Source: Saccharomycodes ludwigii
Lineage: Eukaryota > Ascomycota > Saccharomycetes > Saccharomycodales > Saccharomycodaceae
Assembly: GCF_020623625.1 (NCBI RefSeq)
Contig: NC_060200.1
Span: 1,480,501 to 1,544,500, forward strand
Reading direction: 5' to 3'
DNA length: 64,000 bases
Shown here: piece by piece, positions 9,607-20,661 of the stretch
Numbering within the stretch: position 1 is the first letter of the stretch
How the letters are laid out: each line of letters starts with the position of its first letter
Program-made: the position numbers and the translations under genes
The notes under the pieces: model-generated
Told to the model about the DNA's origin: nothing
Database searches by the model: none
The model's input: only the letters and a program-made list of their open reading frames with translations

Positions 9607-11022
9607 TCATGACAAACATTGTTTTTTCTTTGTTAGCTCTTCATCGATTAGTGATACTAGGGCTGGTCCCCACTCTGGTTTCCGTTTATACTGTCCAACA
9701 TTTTCTTGCATGTCTAAAACCGCACTTTTTAAGTCATTCAAAATTTGAGGTTCTTTATAAAAATCCATTTGGAACAAATCTTTGATAATACTAAAAAGAT
9801 AGGTTTTGATGGTGAAGCATATTGGACCATCATACATACTATCGTTTGCATCCAACTTGATCAAGCACTGTCTTTCACTTCTGTAAAAAAGGTCAGAGCC
9901 ATCGCTATTCAATTGTTCGATGGTTTTGGGTCTAATTATTTCAGATGGCTTACCCTTATTTGAACTAACCACAAAAAAGTGTGGATGTGTTTGGAAGGAA
10001 AAGTTTACTCGCATAACTACTTTGCCAGGTTGGAAGACATGGAAAAACTTGTTCATACTCTTTTGTAATCTAGCTTTATATTCAGGGACTGGTCCATGAA
10101 CTAAAGATATTGGTTTTAAAAATCTTTCCATTGGATCAAAGCCTGCTGCAAATGCGAATACGCCAGCTTGAAAAATATATTCATTATTATATTGACGATT
10201 TTCATTAGGGAACAATAATATGTAGTCTTCTTCTATTAAGCGAGCTACACTTAATATTAATAAATGATACTTCACAGATTCAGTCGTGACGAAATACGGC
10301 ACAATGTAATTATCTTTCTCACAACAGAAATAGTTCAGGAATGACCAGTTTTGGTAATCATCAACAGATGTAAATTTCCAAGGGTTCAATGGATGATATT
10401 CACCCAAGATTTTATTATAAAGAACCCCTGGTGTTTCCCCATTATCTTTCAACACCACTTCAAAATAATGCGGAAATTTATTAATTAAGAACCCAACTAC
10501 ATGGTCATACAAACGACAAACCGTATCTTTTGCTTTTGCAAAATCGTTATTTGTCAAATTAACAGTTTCTTGCCTTTTAGCGGTTTCTGGATCTGGGAAA
10601 AATATCACATGTAAATAGTTATCTTTAATAATGTCCCATTTCTTCAGAATATTAGTTTTATACGTAGATTCCAAAACTATCCATTCGTTCTTTGGAATGG
10701 TTTTAACATTCATGTTTAAGTTGTATTCACCAGGTTTAAAAGGTTTATATGGATATGGTTTGGTAATAGACCAATCGTACTCTGGTTGTTCTTTTTCAAT
10801 ATCATTAAATGTTGTACAATTACTTGATTCCCAACGGTCTTTAAAGGTGCATATCTCGTTTTTGACGCCATCAGCGTTATTATCTAGCTTCTCTTTTGGA
10901 AAAACCTTATCATCATTTGCTTTTAATTTATCAAATAAATCCCTTTTCAATAAATACACTAAGAAAAAAAATATTGGCAATGTAGTTTCTTTTTTCAGAA
11001 AAGCTAAGAGTGATTCATACAT
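9607..11022 (-). CDS. DUF3445 / HRQ-family protein (heme-dependent oxidative N-demethylase-like)
   Basis: The protein is 471 aa. The N-terminus has a hydrophobic stretch at about residues 15-25 that could be a weak membrane anchor. The rest matches the DUF3445 pattern as I know it. A segment near 101-130 (NMNVKTIPKNEWI) fits the family's early 'M-L--W---D--Y' block. Further motifs are FAAGFDP at 291-297, HGPVPEY at 309-315, KSMNKFF and RVNFS at 321-342, and RSERQ with FTIKTYL at 381-409. The founding bacterial members are heme-dependent oxidative N-demethylases. Fungal members are mostly uncharacterised, so the substrate is unknown. It is divergent from TUB2, with about 1 kb between. It has no counterpart next to TUB2 or VRP1 in S. 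cerevisiae that I know of. The family call is good and the function open. Confidence 0.75.
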   Translation of the reverse strand: MYESLLAFLKKETTLPIFFFLVYLLKRDLFDKLKANDDKVFPKEKLDNNADGVKNEICTFKDRWESSNCTTFNDIEKEQPEYDWSITKPYPYKPFKPGEYNLNMNVKTIPKNEWIVLESTYKTNILKKWDIIKDNYLHVIFFPDPETAKRQETVNLTNNDFAKAKDTVCRLYDHVVGFLINKFPHYFEVVLKDNGETPGVLYNKILGEYHPLNPWKFTSVDDYQNWSFLNYFCCEKDNYIVPYFVTTESVKYHLLILSVARLIEEDYILLFPNENRQYNNEYIFQAGVFAFAAGFDPMERFLKPISLVHGPVPEYKARLQKSMNKFFHVFQPGKVVMRVNFSFQTHPHFFVVSSNKGKPSEIIRPKTIEQLNSDGSDLFYRSERQCLIKLDANDSMYDGPICFTIKTYLFSIIKDLFQMDFYKEPQILNDLKSAVLDMQENVGQYKRKPEWGPALVSLIDEELTKKKQCLS

Positions 11023-11057
11023 GGCTAGCAGTTTTTTGTATTGTATTATTTTAAGTG

Positions 11058-11092
<35 letters not shown>

Positions 11093-11871
11093 CAAAAGAT
11101 ACAATAAGTAAAAAACATGGCAATTGTTAACTCATATTTATATTTTTGTTTATTCTTATGATTAATGCTTATATATATATATATATGTATATTCCTTTTT
11201 TTTTTTTTTTTTTTTTTTAATCAGTTTATCTCGATTATTCCACAGGAAAAAGTTGGGTAAATAGTTATGTGTGCATTTCTATTTAGTTTTCTTTTTTCCT
11301 ACAGGCTTACAACTGATAAGAACAACAGAGAGATCGTAATATCTATCTTTCGGGGTTTTGCAGAGTTATTATCGGATATAGACCATTAACAAAAATATCT
11401 ACAACTATTCCATTTCGAACACCAATGTTTTTTTTTTTTTTTTTTTTTCCTTTCCTTTTTGTTTAATTTAGAGTAAAAAATCTCTATTTAAAATATTACT
11501 GTTCGTCCAATTTGACAACTCTCTCCACTTAATCCATTTATATTTCATTTCGTACTAATCGCCATTCTGTCTCTTCGGTCTGTTTAAAGATCTGATCATT
11601 TTACCCGGATACAAATTACAAATTTCGTGTTTATATATATATTTATATATTTATTTATTTATTTATTTATTTTTTGTTGTTATTTTTTTTTATTCCATGC
11701 CTATTTGTAATCAGAAAATACGTAGATCACAATACAGTCTGTTTTTCTTTTTGTTAGGAAATTTTCCAATTAAAAAGAAAAATAAACACAAGTGCAAAAA
11801 TATTTGTTTTATTTTGTTTTGTTTTACGAAACATCTTGAATTATGTTTTTTTGCACAAAATAGATCATGTT

Positions 11872-11902
<31 letters not shown>

Positions 11903-12053
11903 ACTAAATAGTGTTCCATTCATAATTCATATATCATTTTTTTCTTGCTAAAAGAAAGATTAAAGGATAGAATATTAAAATAAGCAACATTAGGAATAAT
12001 CATTACTGTACCTATAAATTTAACATATAAAAATAAATCAAGAAAAATAAAAA
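11023..12053. other. Divergent promoter region DUF3445 gene/TUB2
   Basis: T-rich runs lie at about 11060-11086, 11193-11218 and 11428-11448. A TATT-type tandem repeat is at about 11641-11672 and a (TA)n at about 11873-11887. Short frames such as 11697-11900 are low-complexity. No RNA gene was seen. Confidence 0.5.
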
Positions 12054-13926
12054 ATGAGAGAGATTGTATGTCATTTTTTATAGATATTAGTTCTTTTTAC
12101 TTTGGTTTGTGTCAGATATGTACATGTGAAAATGAATAGATGAGTCAATTTTGTTATTTAAAAAAATAGTAATGATTTAAGATTGAAACTGAAGTAAAGG
12201 AAGTAGTTTTATTTACACTCTTCCTACTACTACTACTATTACTACTACTACTACAAAAAAAAAAAAAAAAAAATAGAACAAAAACAAAAACAAGCATAAA
12301 CATAGGCGGCTGATTAATGAAAAAGAGGCAGTATTTAGCAGACCTATACACATCCCCATATTAAAGTTTTTATCAATTAAATGAGAAATGTTATTATTAC
12401 ATCCAATCACTTATTGCTTCAGTATCCAATATCTGTTTCTTTTTCTCTACATACATTTTCACAACCTTTATGATAAAAATATATATCATTCTTTACTAAT
12501 AACTTATTTACTAACTTTCTTCCTGTTGTATTAATTCGATAATAATACTATTATTTTCTTGATTCCTATAAAGATTCATATTTCTGCTGGCCAATGTGGT
12601 AATCAAATTGGTGCTGCCTTTTGGGAAACCATTTGTGGTGAACATGGTTTAGATTTTAATGGTCAATATATTGGCACTAATGAACTAGAAAGGAGTGGGT
12701 TGCCTGTCTATTTTAATGAAGCTTCCTCAGGCAAATACGTTCCACGTGCAATCAATGTTGATTTGGAACCAGGTACTATCGATACCATCCGTAACAGTAA
12801 AATTGGTAATCTATTTAGACCGGACAACTATATTTTTGGCCAATCTTCAGCGGGCAATGTTTGGGCTAAAGGCCACTACACTGAAGGTGCCGAATTAGTT
12901 GATTCTGTTATGGATGTTGTTAGACGCGAAGCCGAAGGCTGTGATTCTTTGCAAGGTTTCCAAATTACTCATTCTTTAGGTGGCGGTACTGGATCTGGTA
13001 TGGGTACCTTGTTAATCTCCAAAATAAAAGAAGAATATCCTGATAGGATGATGGCTACCTTTTCTGTTGTTCCTTCTCCAAAGACATCTGATACTGTGAT
13101 TGAACCATATAATGCTACTTTATCTGTCCACCAATTAGTGGAATATGTGGATGAAACTTTTTGTATTGATAACGAAGCCCTATATCAAATTTGTCAATCT
13201 ACGTTAAAACTGGATCAACCCTCTTATGCAGAATTAAACAATTTAGTTTCTTCTGTCATGAGCGGTGTCACCACTTCATTGCGTTACCCAGGTCAATTAA
13301 ATTCTGATTTGAGGAAGTTGGCCGTAAATTTAGTTCCTTTCCCACGTTTACATTTCTTCATGGTTGGCTATGCCCCATTGACTTCTCTTGGCTCACAATC
13401 ATTTAGATCCCTATCCGTTCCTGAACTAACCCAGCAGATGTTTGATGCAAAGAACATGATGGCTGCTGCTGATCCACGGAATGGTAGATACCTTACTGCT
13501 GCTGCTTTGTTTAGAGGGAATGTTTCTGTTAAGGAAGTTGAGGATGAAATGTTGAAGGTTCAGACCAGAAACTCTTCGTATTTTGTTGAATGGATTCCAA
13601 ACAATGTTCAAACTGCTGTGTGTTCTGTTGCTCCAAAAGGTTTGGATATGGCGGCAACATTTATTGGTAACTCTACATCTATTCAGGAATTATTTAAGAG
13701 AATAGGTAATCAGTTTTCTGTTATGTTCAAGAGAAAGGCTTTTTTGCATTGGTATATCAGTGAGGGGATGGATGAAATGGAATTTACTGAGGCAGAATCC
13801 AATATGATTGATCTAGTTAATGAATACCAACAATACCAAGAAGCCACTGTCGACGAAGATGAAGAAATAGAATATCCTGCTGAGGCTGAAGTTACTGAAC
13901 AACCAATAGCTGAAAATTTTGAATGA
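12054..13926 (+). CDS. TUB2: Beta-tubulin, two exons
   Basis: Exon 1 is 12054-12065 (ATG AGA GAG ATT, M-R-E-I). The intron is 12066-12573 and exon 2 is 12574-13926, giving 454 aa. The spliced N-terminus [15 protein letters not shown] is the universal beta-tubulin start and carries the MREI autoregulation motif. The GTP-binding GGGTGSG loop is at about residues 140-146, and the tail is short and acidic ([16 protein letters not shown]). It pairs with alpha-tubulin in all microtubules. Without splicing, the exon 2 frame has no usable ATG and a wrong N-terminus. It is followed in tandem by RPO41, the same neighbour as in S. cerevisiae (YFL037W/YFL036W region). Confidence 0.97.
12066..12573 (+). 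other. TUB2 intron (508 nt)
   Basis: 5' site GTATGT, branch point TACTAAC at 12509-12515, 3' site AAAG at 12573, phase 0. It contains a CTA trinucleotide repeat near 12229-12252 followed by an A run. The splice sites restore the exact conserved beta-tubulin N-terminus. Confidence 0.95.
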
Positions 13927-14641
13927 TTGTCTTTTCTTTTTTGCTTGTTACAACGTTGAAGATACACAATAATACCTAAATAATTTATTGCAAGACATAA
14001 AGTTTTTGAAGATAAAGTAAGATAAATATACAAAATATAGTTGGTGTTATCTTTTTGTTTGTTTTAATTTGTGATAATTTTTTTTTTTCTTTTGATTAGT
14101 AAACGAATTGTTTTCGTATTTATATAGTTACTTATATATATATATATATATATTATTATTATTATTATTATTTTTTAGTTACCACCATTATTATTATTAT
14201 TATTATTATGCTCAAAGACAGTTTATTTTTTTTCTTATGTAAATTTGTAATTTGTTAGATTCTATTCACTTTTTTTTATTATTATTATGGATGGAAAAAA
14301 AAGAAATGCACAGAAAATCATTTAGAACGAGAGGGTTACACCAATGCCCATTTTCCTTTTTTTTTTTTTTTTCTTTCTTTTTTTCTTTTTTTCTTTTTTT
14401 CTTTCTTTTTTTCTCAGCTCTCCTCGCCTCCCATCATGCTTATACATGCATGCAATATATATATATATATATATATATTTTTCATTTTCTTTTTTTCATT
14501 TTCTTTTTTCATTTTTTTTTTTCAGTCTTTCTTCTTTTGCATTTATTGTTGGCTTTTAGACTCACAAATCCATTACTGTTACAATACAAGAGTCAAAACA
14601 AAACATCCTACTCACCCTCACTCATCCTTCAAAACTGCTTA
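13927..14641. other. TUB2-RPO41 intergenic region
   Basis: TUB2 3' flank and RPO41 promoter. It holds ATT microsatellites near 14152-14209, long T/C-rich stretches at 14357-14415 and a (TA)n at 14455-14477. An open frame runs through from 14252 into RPO41 but encodes only Phe/Ile/Tyr-rich low-complexity sequence, so I treat it as leader. Confidence 0.6.
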
Positions 14642-17600
14642 ATGTTGAAGTTTGCAAAGAAATTTGGCCATTCTTATGAAAAGTCATTTTTTCGGGACGT
14701 TTTGAGAAGAACATCTTCTCCAAAAAATATCCATACTTCTTTAATTTTAAATACACACTCTACGAAAATTACATTAAAGCCAACTGAATCGGTAACTTCC
14801 CTAGATCCGTCAACTTCTGCCCTCGATGTTATTAATTTTACAAAATCCAAAGAGTTAACCACATTTTCACCAGGATTTGAACCTTTTGATCGCACCTACA
14901 GGAATAATGATACTGACAATGCCACCAAAGAGGTTATGAATTTATGGCCACTTTTGGAGGCCTGCTTACATTTAGGCTATTTGGATCGTGCATTTTCAAT
15001 TCTAACTTCTTTATACGCCATCAAAACTCATAGACAATTTTTCATTGACGATTTCAATAAATATTTATTGAAATATAGTGAGATTGGGGGCACTAAAAAT
15101 GGGCCATGCACTGTTTCGCAATTAGAAAATCATGTTTTTACTACTTTACAAACGAATTTTAGTGGAGTCGATTATAACGATAGAACAGTTTCTGTTTTAA
15201 TACACCATTCTATTAAAGTAGGTAAAACTGCTGATCCAGAAAAACTGGCCAACAATATTAACAAGTATTTATCCATGGGGTTGAAGGGACAAAAAGAAAT
15301 TATGAAGAACACTGATATTTTGACTTTGGATGATTACATTATTTTAATCAATGATTTAAAACTGGTCAAAAAAGAAGATCTTCCAACTCATATAAACTTT
15401 TTATTCGAAAAGAAATTAGGTAACGAGGGAGATAATGCTTCTAATATGAATGGCTGTATTACTAATGGGGGTGGAATGTTGCAAGAACAGAGACATCACA
15501 TTGACTTGGACAAAAATGTTGAAACTTTGGATAAAGATGGAATTGAAGAGCTAATTTCTGTTGATACTATTGGTATGAAGGTTGTTAGACAAACTTTGTT
15601 GGGTTTGTCTTTGAGCGATAATCAGCTAGAAAGGTTGCAAAAATTCTTAGAGCAAGATATTTTGTCTGCTAATCATAAGTCTTTTAATTTCATGGATATC
15701 TATAAATCATTAAAGACAGAAGAGGAAATAAAACAGTTTGATAATTTATTAGAAGAAATCAACCATGAAAGACAGATACAACTAGAAAGACGGGCTACAG
15801 ATGCGGCTAGAGAACGCTGGAGACACGATTTTGAGGAATCTAAGAAGAGAGGTGAACTAGTCGGCATCAAAAAGAAGTTAAATGTCACGTTGTGGGAATG
15901 GTATGAAAAGATGTTACCGTTGGTTGAGGAAGAGGTCAGACGTTGTCAAGAGGTTTTAACAAAGGATAAAAGTTTATTAACCGCTGCTGATGATAAAAGA
16001 TTACAATATGCTCCATATATGATTTTAGTTGCACCAGAGAAAATGACTGTTATTACGATCTTGGATCTTTTAAAATTAAATTCGACTGGTGGAGTTATTG
16101 AAGGTATGAGAACGGCTAGGGCAGTTATATCTGTGGCCAAAAGTGTTGAACTAGAGTTTAGATCAGAAAAATTGTTGAAAAATGAATCTAATCAATTTAA
16201 AACTGTCAACAAGAACTCGCCAGAATTTAAAATGCTAGTTAAAAGGGCCAAATTTTCTTTTAGAGATTCTGAGCTTGAAAAATCTAAAATACTATGGCCC
16301 CAAGACATTCGCGCCAAAATGGGATCTATTTTAATTTCTATCTTGACTCATGTTGCCACAGTTGGTGTTCAAGGTAGGGATCCTGTTAGTAACAAAATGA
16401 TTACAGGAGAGGCTCCTGCGTTTTACCACACATATCAATACCACAATGGTAGCAAATTAGGGGTTATTAAGATACATAAGAATCTTGTTAGTCGTTTAAG
16501 CGAGGATGATTTAGTGTCTGCAGTGCAACCACAACTATTGCCAATGTTAATTAAACCACGTCCTTGGAAATCCTGGAATAACGGCGGATATTTGTACACA
16601 CAATCACATTTAATTAGAACCAAAGAGTCCCCGGAACAAATAGCATACTTGAAGGCTGTTAGTGATAATGGGATTATCGATAAAATTTATGAAGGTGTTA
16701 ATGTCTTGGGGGATACTGCATGGACTGTGAATAAAAGAGTATTTGAAGTAATGTCTAAAGTTTGGAACACTGGTGGAGATTTTTTGAAGATACCGGCTGT
16801 GACTACTGAACTACGCTTGTTGCCTCCGTTAGAGAGGGATGCGGACCCAGCAAAGTTGAGGGACTGGAAGTTGCAAAATAAGTTATTGGCCAATGAATTT
16901 TCCAAAAATAGGTCTATGAGATGCGATGCCAATTATAAGCTAGAAATTGCGCGTGCCTTTTTGGGAGAAAAGTTTTATTTCCCTCATAACTTGGACTTTA
17001 GGGGCCGTGCCTACCCATTATCACCGCATTTCAATCATTTAGGTAATGATATGAGCCGTGGCTTGTTGATATTTTGGAAGGGTAAACGTTTAGGACCACA
17101 GGGTCTAAAATGGTTGAAAATTCATTTAGCTAATCTGTTTGGGTTTGATAAAACTCCATTTCAAGATCGTGTCAAGTATGCGGAAGAACATTTGGCTGAC
17201 ATCAAGGATTCAGCAGAACATCCAATTGATGGCAAAGGTTGGTGGAAAGAGGCTGACAAACCATGGCAGGCTTTGGCTACTTGTATAGAATTGAATGAAG
17301 CACATAAGTTGAAAAATCCGGAGGATTATGTCTCTCACCAGCCTGTTCACCAAGATGGTACTTGTAATGGGCTACAGCACTATGCTGCATTAGGTGGTGA
17401 TATAGAAGGTGCTACACAAGTCAACTTAGTTCCAAGTTCCCGTCCTCAAGACGTTTATGCGTATGTTGCGAAATTAGTTGTTCAAAGATTAGAAAAGGCC
17501 TCTGCCAAGGGGGATGAGAAAGCCACTGTTTTAAAAGACAAAATAAAAAGAAAGGTTGTCAAACAAACAGTTATGACAAATGTTTATGGTGTTACTTCGA

Positions 17601-18574
17601 TAGGGGCTACCGAGCAAATCAACAAGCAGTTATTACCGGTGTTTCGTGAGAGAGGGGTTTCTTTTGAATATTCTAAATACCTAACCAAACATGTTTTTGC
17701 ATCCATCCGAAAGTTGTTTAAGAGTGCTCACTTGATTCAGGATTGGTTAGCCACTTGCGCCAAAGTTATTTCTAAATCCATCAGGATTGATGTAGACGAG
17801 CGTTCATTAAAGAATGGTACTAAACCGGACTACATGACTAGTGTTATTTGGACAACTCCGTTGGGGTTACCTATAGTTCAACCCTATCGTGATGCCTCCA
17901 AAAAACAAGTTTCCACCAACTTGCAGACTGTTTACATCAGCGATCCGTTTCAAGTTAACCCAGTTAATTCCAGAAAACAGAAAGCTGGGTTTCCGCCAAA
18001 CTTTATTCATTCTTTGGACGCTTCTCATATGTTGTTATCAGCTATAAGGTGTGGTAGAATGGGCTTGTCCTTTGCGGCTGTCCACGATTCATATTGGACG
18101 CATGCCTGTGATGTCGATATTATGAACGAATCTCTAAGAGACGAATTTATTAAATTGCATGAGGTTGATTTAATTGAAAGACTAAAGAATGAATTTGATG
18201 ACAGATATCGTAACTATTTACAAATAATGCAAATACTGAGATCTTCCCCAGCTGGGATTAAGTTGCTAGTATATAGGAAAAAATTGGAAACTAAATTGAA
18301 TAGACCAGTGACAATTATGGATGAAATTTATCTAGAGAAAAAAAGAAGGGAATATTTAGCTTCTGAAGACAAGGCGTTGGTTGACAAGGGTAAAAACATG
18401 GAGACCAGTGTTTCAATTATTTCCCAATACTCTGAAGAGGAGTTGAAATCAATGGAATCAGCTAGTTCTTCAAGTGGTATTATTGCATTAACTCCATTGA
18501 AGATTCCGGATATCCCTCCAAAGGGTGATTTTGATGTTAGGGAACTTAAAAACAGCAAATATTTTTTTTCCTAG
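14642..18574 (+). CDS. RPO41: Mitochondrial RNA polymerase
   Basis: From the ATG at 14642 the protein is 1310 aa; S. cerevisiae Rpo41 is about 1350. It starts [19 protein letters not shown], a basic amphipathic presequence typical of a matrix protein. The frame stays open 390 nt further upstream, but that part is low-complexity. It is a T7-type single-subunit polymerase that transcribes mtDNA together with Mtf1. An N-terminal domain is followed by the fingers-palm-thumb core. The first catalytic aspartate is D905 in DGTCNGLQH and the second is D1149 in VHDSYWTH. The O-helix motif [10 protein letters not shown] is intact. It is convergent with MOB2. Confidence 0.96.
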   Translation: MLKFAKKFGHSYEKSFFRDVLRRTSSPKNIHTSLILNTHSTKITLKPTESVTSLDPSTSALDVINFTKSKELTTFSPGFEPFDRTYRNNDTDNATKEVMNLWPLLEACLHLGYLDRAFSILTSLYAIKTHRQFFIDDFNKYLLKYSEIGGTKNGPCTVSQLENHVFTTLQTNFSGVDYNDRTVSVLIHHSIKVGKTADPEKLANNINKYLSMGLKGQKEIMKNTDILTLDDYIILINDLKLVKKEDLPTHINFLFEKKLGNEGDNASNMNGCITNGGGMLQEQRHHIDLDKNVETLDKDGIEELISVDTIGMKVVRQTLLGLSLSDNQLERLQKFLEQDILSANHKSFNFMDIYKSLKTEEEIKQFDNLLEEINHERQIQLERRATDAARERWRHDFEESKKRGELVGIKKKLNVTLWEWYEKMLPLVEEEVRRCQEVLTKDKSLLTAADDKRLQYAPYMILVAPEKMTVITILDLLKLNSTGGVIEGMRTARAVISVAKSVELEFRSEKLLKNESNQFKTVNKNSPEFKMLVKRAKFSFRDSELEKSKILWPQDIRAKMGSILISILTHVATVGVQGRDPVSNKMITGEAPAFYHTYQYHNGSKLGVIKIHKNLVSRLSEDDLVSAVQPQLLPMLIKPRPWKSWNNGGYLYTQSHLIRTKESPEQIAYLKAVSDNGIIDKIYEGVNVLGDTAWTVNKRVFEVMSKVWNTGGDFLKIPAVTTELRLLPPLERDADPAKLRDWKLQNKLLANEFSKNRSMRCDANYKLEIARAFLGEKFYFPHNLDFRGRAYPLSPHFNHLGNDMSRGLLIFWKGKRLGPQGLKWLKIHLANLFGFDKTPFQDRVKYAEEHLADIKDSAEHPIDGKGWWKEADKPWQALATCIELNEAHKLKNPEDYVSHQPVHQDGTCNGLQHYAALGGDIEGATQVNLVPSSRPQDVYAYVAKLVVQRLEKASAKGDEKATVLKDKIKRKVVKQTVMTNVYGVTSIGATEQINKQLLPVFRERGVSFEYSKYLTKHVFASIRKLFKSAHLIQDWLATCAKVISKSIRIDVDERSLKNGTKPDYMTSVIWTTPLGLPIVQPYRDASKKQVSTNLQTVYISDPFQVNPVNSRKQKAGFPPNFIHSLDASHMLLSAIRCGRMGLSFAAVHDSYWTHACDVDIMNESLRDEFIKLHEVDLIERLKNEFDDRYRNYLQIMQILRSSPAGIKLLVYRKKLETKLNRPVTIMDEIYLEKKRREYLASEDKALVDKGKNMETSVSIISQYSEEELKSMESASSSSGIIALTPLKIPDIPPKGDFDVRELKNSKYFFS

Positions 18575-18984
18575 TTTTTTTTTATTATTATTATGATTCC
18601 ATCCGAATACATTTATTTTTTATTTGATGGTTATTTGTTTTCCCCAGACTATTAAATTATTTAGTTTTTAGGGAATAATGTTTGTTATATTATATGTACC
18701 ACATTTTTTATTTTTATTTTTATTATGAGTTCCTTTCTTTTTCCATTCAACATATTTTGTGTAAACTGGAGGTTCTATTCGTGTATATAGTCCATAGTTT
18801 AAGATACTTTTTTTTTTTTTTTTTTTTTAAATCAGTATAGTTTTCAAAATATTTTTAATTATAGATCACACCCGTTTTTGTAATATGATAATATTTGAAT
18901 CAAACATCATAGTATACAAGAAAATAGAAGTATAACATAATTTTATAGATTTATCAATTGCTATGAATATATATATTTTTATGG

Positions 18985-19023
<39 letters not shown>

Positions 19024-19035
19024 TTGTAAAATCAC
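18575..19035. other. Convergent 3' region RPO41/MOB2
   Basis: This is 3' flank of both genes, AT-rich, with a T run near 18809-18828 and a run of about 34 A near 18985-19019. I see no gene. Confidence 0.6.
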
Positions 19036-20052
19036 TTATATTATTTTTCCTTGTTTTTCAAAATTTTCAATTAGTGGCAACAAAGGAAACATTTCTCTTC
19101 TATCAATTAAATTAAACTCTTTACAGAAACTGATAAAGTGTGCAAAGAAAGAATTCCAGTGGGCTTCTAGTGATACGTGTACGATTTTGTCGAAATGGTG
19201 ATGATATATATGCGCAAAAATTCTAAAAAGCTGAATCATTATCCTTTGAACATCACGTGCAAAATTATTTGGGAATAAAATCCCGTTTTTTGTTGGGAAC
19301 AAGTTTTTATCATTGATCTTGTTATTGATCCAAGTTAAAGCCAAATCTATATATTGACTTGCTGGTAGTGACACTTGTCTATTATTAGCATCCAGCCATA
19401 GGTAATCTGTATGTGGACCTGCGTTCATTGTTGGATAAGCTTCGGGTGTAACATACTCAGCTATTACACCATAAAACTGATTTAGATTAGTATAGAATTC
19501 AAATACGTTTAAAGCTACCCATTCCTTCAAGTCTACATATTTAGGTAACTGTACAATAGTTTTAAAAGAACCTTTAACTAACGAAGTCCTTACAAATGGT
19601 TCACTTAAAAACATAATCTGTTGGGTTTGGACGGGTGAATTGTTATTGCTTGTTTGCAGTCTTGAATCATTCGTAGTTTGCGCTCTTGAATCATTTGAAG
19701 TTTGAAAGAATTTTTTACCGGTTGTATGTTTTTTCATAGATAGTTTGGAATTTGAACCATGTGCAGTTAAATATGGTGAACTTGGTACAGAAGGTTTGCT
19801 ATACGCAGCACCTTGCATCGCAGATGGTTGCGTTAGACCAATGTTATTATTATTATTATTATTGGTAGTAGTAGTAGTAGTAGTATTATTATTATTATTA
19901 CTATTATTCACACCATTATTATTATTTAAATTTGAAGTATTAGGCTGCGATTGCTTTGCCTTTTTATTATTTCTACCAAATGCTCTAAACCAATTAATTC
20001 GTGCTTAATTTTAACTTATATGAGAATAAAGATGACAATATTCCAGATTCAA

Positions 20053-20085
<33 letters not shown>

Positions 20086-20235
20086 CGAAAACAAACGTTA
20101 GTATATGTATTCTTCAGAATTGATATTACTGGTTAATTTAGAATTAATTTTAGCAACTGATAGTGGTACTAAAATGTACATGTGCTAACAGGCAAAGTAA
20201 AAAAAAACATACCTAAAGGATGAAAAAAAGGACAT
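19036..20235 (-). CDS. MOB2: Mob2, Cbk1 kinase activator, two exons
   Basis: Exon 1 is 20213-20235 and exon 2 is 19036-19984, giving 323 aa. The spliced start MSFFSSFRAFGRNNKKAKQ matches S. cerevisiae Mob2 (MSFFNFKAFGR...), whose gene also has an intron near its 5' end. The variable region is rich in Asn and Thr. The Mob/phocein domain is highly conserved: QIMFLSEPFVRTSLVKGSF, MNAGPHTDYLWLDANN and HIYHHHFDKIV, which together carry the zinc-binding Cys/His region. Mob2 binds and activates the NDR kinase Cbk1 in the RAM network for polarised growth and daughter-specific transcription. It is Mob2, not Mob1, by these signatures. It lies next to RPO41 as in S. cerevisiae. Confidence 0.95.
19985..20212 (-). 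other. MOB2 intron (228 nt)
   Basis: 5' site GTATGT at 20207-20212, branch point TACTAAC at 20097-20103 and 3' site TTTAG at 19985. A run of about 27 U in the transcript lies between branch point and acceptor. An earlier AAG lies closer to the branch point but would break the frame. Confidence 0.9.
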
Positions 20236-20661
20236 TTAAATTTAAATTGATAATTGTGTTTTTCCGACTATTATTTTGTCGATTTAGTTGATATGTTTAA
20301 CTATGCAATTTTTTTTTTTTAAAAAAAGATAAGTTTCCAGATAACTGGTGATAGATCAAAACAGATGTTATAAATAAATGGTAAAACTTTGTTCCACTTC
20401 TATTTCTGTTATAATTATATATATATAATTATATATTTTAAAATAGAAAGAAAAAAAAAAAAAAAAATTGAAAATTCTAAATCAAACGAGTGTAATTCTA
20501 TACGACCATATCCGGGTAACAACCTACGGCTTGATCCATCGTATAAAATTGCCGTTTGTTTCTCCTCCAATTTATAAAAATAATTAATTTTATTTGATCT
20601 TTCAATTATACTTAACATAAATTAAATCTTTTTGATTAAAAATGCAAATCACAACAAGTAC
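20236..20661. other. MOB2 promoter / BMT6 3' flank
   Basis: AT-rich, with a short less AT-rich island at about 20480-20580. On the minus strand this island gives a frame of about 49 non-repetitive residues (20618 leftwards) that then runs into a poly-Phe tail over an A run. I do not recognise it, and it may be chance. Confidence 0.4.

Noticed and set aside
9359-9619. 86-aa minus-strand frame downstream of the DUF3445 gene
   Set aside because: It is basic and Phe/Lys-rich with a homopolymer tail, has no family resemblance, and overlaps the end of the real gene.
12559-12573. TUB2 starting at 12559 within the exon 2 frame
   Set aside because: There is no ATG there and the resulting N-terminus is not conserved. 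The 12-nt exon at 12054 with consensus splice sites gives the universal MREI start.
14252-14641. 130-codon N-terminal extension of RPO41
   Set aside because: It is Phe/Ile/Tyr-rich translation of T/C tracts. The ATG at 14642 gives a typical mitochondrial presequence and a normal length.
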